Shown piece by piece: positions 19,397 through 20,683 of a DNA stretch of 20,683 nucleotides (the first letter of the stretch is position 1; every line of letters starts with the position of its first letter). The position numbers were made by a program, and so were the translations under genes. The notes beneath the pieces are model-generated. The model searched no databases. It saw nothing but the letters and a program-made list of their open reading frames with translations, and was not told the DNA's origin. The stretch lies in the NCBI GenBank assembly GCA_041479575.1, contig JBGOYH010000017.1, forward strand, positions 1 through 20,683, read 5' to 3'. The stretch is from DASPPK01 sp041479575. GTDB taxonomy: Archaea; Thermoproteota; Bathyarchaeia; Bathyarchaeales; Bathycorpusculaceae.

Positions 19397-20683
19397 ATGA
19401 CAGAGGAAGCTAAGAGTCTAGACAGATTCACAGCTGTCAATGAATTGGCGCGCCGGCGTGGTTTCTTCTGGCAGTCTTATGAGATCTACGGCGGCGTAAG
19501 CGGTTTCGTAACCTACGGTGTGTTAGGCGCGAGGCTGAAGCAAAATATCGAGAGAAAGCTTCGAGAGCTTTTCGTCAACAGACTAGGAGTTTTGGAGATC
19601 GAATCTCCAGTAATAACTCCTGAGGTGGTGTTTGAGGCATCAGGGCATGTTGACCATTTCAAGGAGCCCCTCGTTGAATGTCTGAAATGTGGGAAAAGGT
19701 TTCGCGCAGACCATTTGCTCGAAGAGTCTGCAAGGATGAGTGAGGCAAAGGCCGAGAAACTGAGTCTGGAGGAGATAGAGGACGCGATTGGAAAGAACAA
19801 GATCAAGTGTCCAGACTGCGGCGGCGGCTTCGGAAAACCAGAAACTTTCCTTACAATGTTCAAAACGACGATAGGGCCATATTCAAAGGCAATTGGTTAC
19901 GGGAGGCCTGAAGCGGCACAGGGAATATTTGTTGAATTTAATAGGCTCTTCGGGTTGGCGAGAGAGAAGCTTCCTTTTGGTGTTCTGCAGATAGGGCATG
20001 CTTTGAGAAATGAGATTTCGCCCAGACAGGGTTTGATAAGGCTGAGAGAATTCACGATAGCAGATTTGGAGTTTTTCTTCGACCCAGAAGAACCTAACTG
20101 TTACCTTCTCAAAGAGGTCGAAGACGAAAAACTTCGAGTTCTACGGGCCGAAACGAGATCAAAGGATTCTGAGGACATTACGGAAGTCACGGTGAAAGAG
20201 GCATTGAAGAAGGGGATAATCAAATTGGAGTGGCAAGCAGTCTTTATGGCGTATGCAAAAAAGCTGCTTGTTGAGCTAGGGGTTCCTGCGGAAAGGCAAA
20301 GATTCATTGAAAAGTTGCCGTGGGAGAAGGCACATTATTCAAGCCAAACCTTCGATCAACAGGTTTTTGTGGACCGATGGGGCTGGGTTGAGGTATCTGG
20401 ACACGCGGATAGATCGGATTACGACCTGAAGAGCCACATGGCCCATAGTAATGCGGACATGCAGGTTTTCAAGGGGTACGAAAAGCCAGTTGAGAAGGAA
20501 CAGTTTTCAATAAAACCTGTCATGGCAAAGCTTGGGCCTATCTTCAAAGGCGAAGCTGGGAAGGTTGCAGAGATGCTTTCTAAGACTGATCCGGAAGAGC
20601 TTGAGGTGTCGTTGAAGAAGAATGGTCATTACATGCTTGGAGAATATAGGATTCTTCCTGAACATGTTGATTTTCAGCGTCAA
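19397..20683 (+). CDS. glyS: Glycyl-tRNA synthetase, archaeal/eukaryotic class II type (3' end cut off)
   Basis: The frame is open for 429 codons to the window edge. The enzyme charges tRNA-Gly. It begins with RRGFFWQSYEIYGGVSGFVT (20-39), then ITPEVVFEASGHVDHF (73-88) and a zinc-ribbon-like insert with Cys95, Cys98, Cys138 and Cys141 (ECLKCGKRF and IKCPDCGGG). Class II motif 2 is RNEISPRQGLIRLREF (204-219), after RPEAAQGIFVEF. Downstream, KLPWEKAHYSSQTFDQQVFV and the VEVSGHADRSDYDLKSHMAH block are typical of the archaeal form, which is an alpha2 enzyme unlike bacterial alpha2beta2. ATG 19397 has GGAGAAGG eight bases upstream. The anticodon-binding domain lies beyond the window. Confidence 0.95.
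   Translation, partial: MTEEAKSLDRFTAVNELARRRGFFWQSYEIYGGVSGFVTYGVLGARLKQNIERKLRELFVNRLGVLEIESPVITPEVVFEASGHVDHFKEPLVECLKCGKRFRADHLLEESARMSEAKAEKLSLEEIEDAIGKNKIKCPDCGGGFGKPETFLTMFKTTIGPYSKAIGYGRPEAAQGIFVEFNRLFGLAREKLPFGVLQIGHALRNEISPRQGLIRLREFTIADLEFFFDPEEPNCYLLKEVEDEKLRVLRAETRSKDSEDITEVTVKEALKKGIIKLEWQAVFMAYAKKLLVELGVPAERQRFIEKLPWEKAHYSSQTFDQQVFVDRWGWVEVSGHADRSDYDLKSHMAHSNADMQVFKGYEKPVEKEQFSIKPVMAKLGPIFKGEAGKVAEMLSKTDPEELEVSLKKNGHYMLGEYRILPEHVDFQRQ

Noticed and set aside
19397..20683. First impression that the last gene could be alanyl-tRNA synthetase
   Set aside because: RGFFWQSYEIYGG, the ASGHVDHF block and motif 2 RNEISPRQGLIRLREF are those of glycyl-tRNA synthetase.

Overview
The window is archaeal chromosome. 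It carries eukaryote-like ribosomal proteins (S19e, L39e, L31e, L18Ae/LX, P0-type L10, P1-type L12), eIF6, PDCD5, prefoldin alpha, the RNase P subunit Rpp21, Spt5 and a DTD2-type D-aminoacyl-tRNA deacylase. TATA-like box A elements sit 15-40 bases before many genes, and TTG start codons are common. Gene order and family types point to the TACK group, with Bathyarchaeia or a relative my best guess; this is inference from gene content, not a computed phylogeny.

Region 1 (1-2.85 kb) is an AT-rich accessory patch. It holds a cut-off winged-helix regulator on the minus strand; a strong inverted repeat that could be its operator; two tandem paralogues of a small membrane-anchored family, both interrupted at the same conserved Trp codon; a membrane/winged-helix protein; and a four-helix membrane protein.

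Region 2 (2.85-4.26 kb) is a C/A-rich stretch on the plus strand with a minus-strand double-SIS sugar-phosphate isomerase-like gene. Its natural start codon is not obvious.

Region 3 (4.4-8.84 kb, plus strand) is a compact information-processing cluster: rnp4, yhbY, then from its own promoter rps19e, pdcd5, rpl39e, rpl31e, eif6, rpl18a, pfdA and ftsY. The genes overlap or are nearly contiguous. They cover tRNA 5' processing, ribosome assembly, subunit joining control, chaperoning and membrane targeting by SRP.

Region 4 (8.87-10.72 kb) is a divergent pair sharing a TATA-rich promoter: an ornithine-carbamoyltransferase-like gene with altered substrate motifs (minus) and dtdA (plus).

Region 5 (10.84-13.98 kb, plus strand) is the classic secE-spt5-rpl11-rpl1-rpl10-rpl12 operon, covering Sec translocation, transcription elongation and the L1 and L12 stalks.

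Region 6 (14.0-20.68 kb) has a presenilin-like intramembrane aspartyl protease and a COG2106-type SPOUT RNA methyltransferase (minus), a phosphoglucose/phosphomannose isomerase (plus) converging on myo-inositol-1-phosphate synthase (minus), an M42 metallopeptidase (minus), and the 5' 429 codons of glycyl-tRNA synthetase (plus), which runs off the right edge.

I found no tRNA, rRNA, CRISPR array or insertion sequence. The best candidates for something new are the doubly interrupted paralogue pair with its neighbouring dyad operator, the divergent carbamoyltransferase, the tail-less P0 and the acidic extension of L31e.
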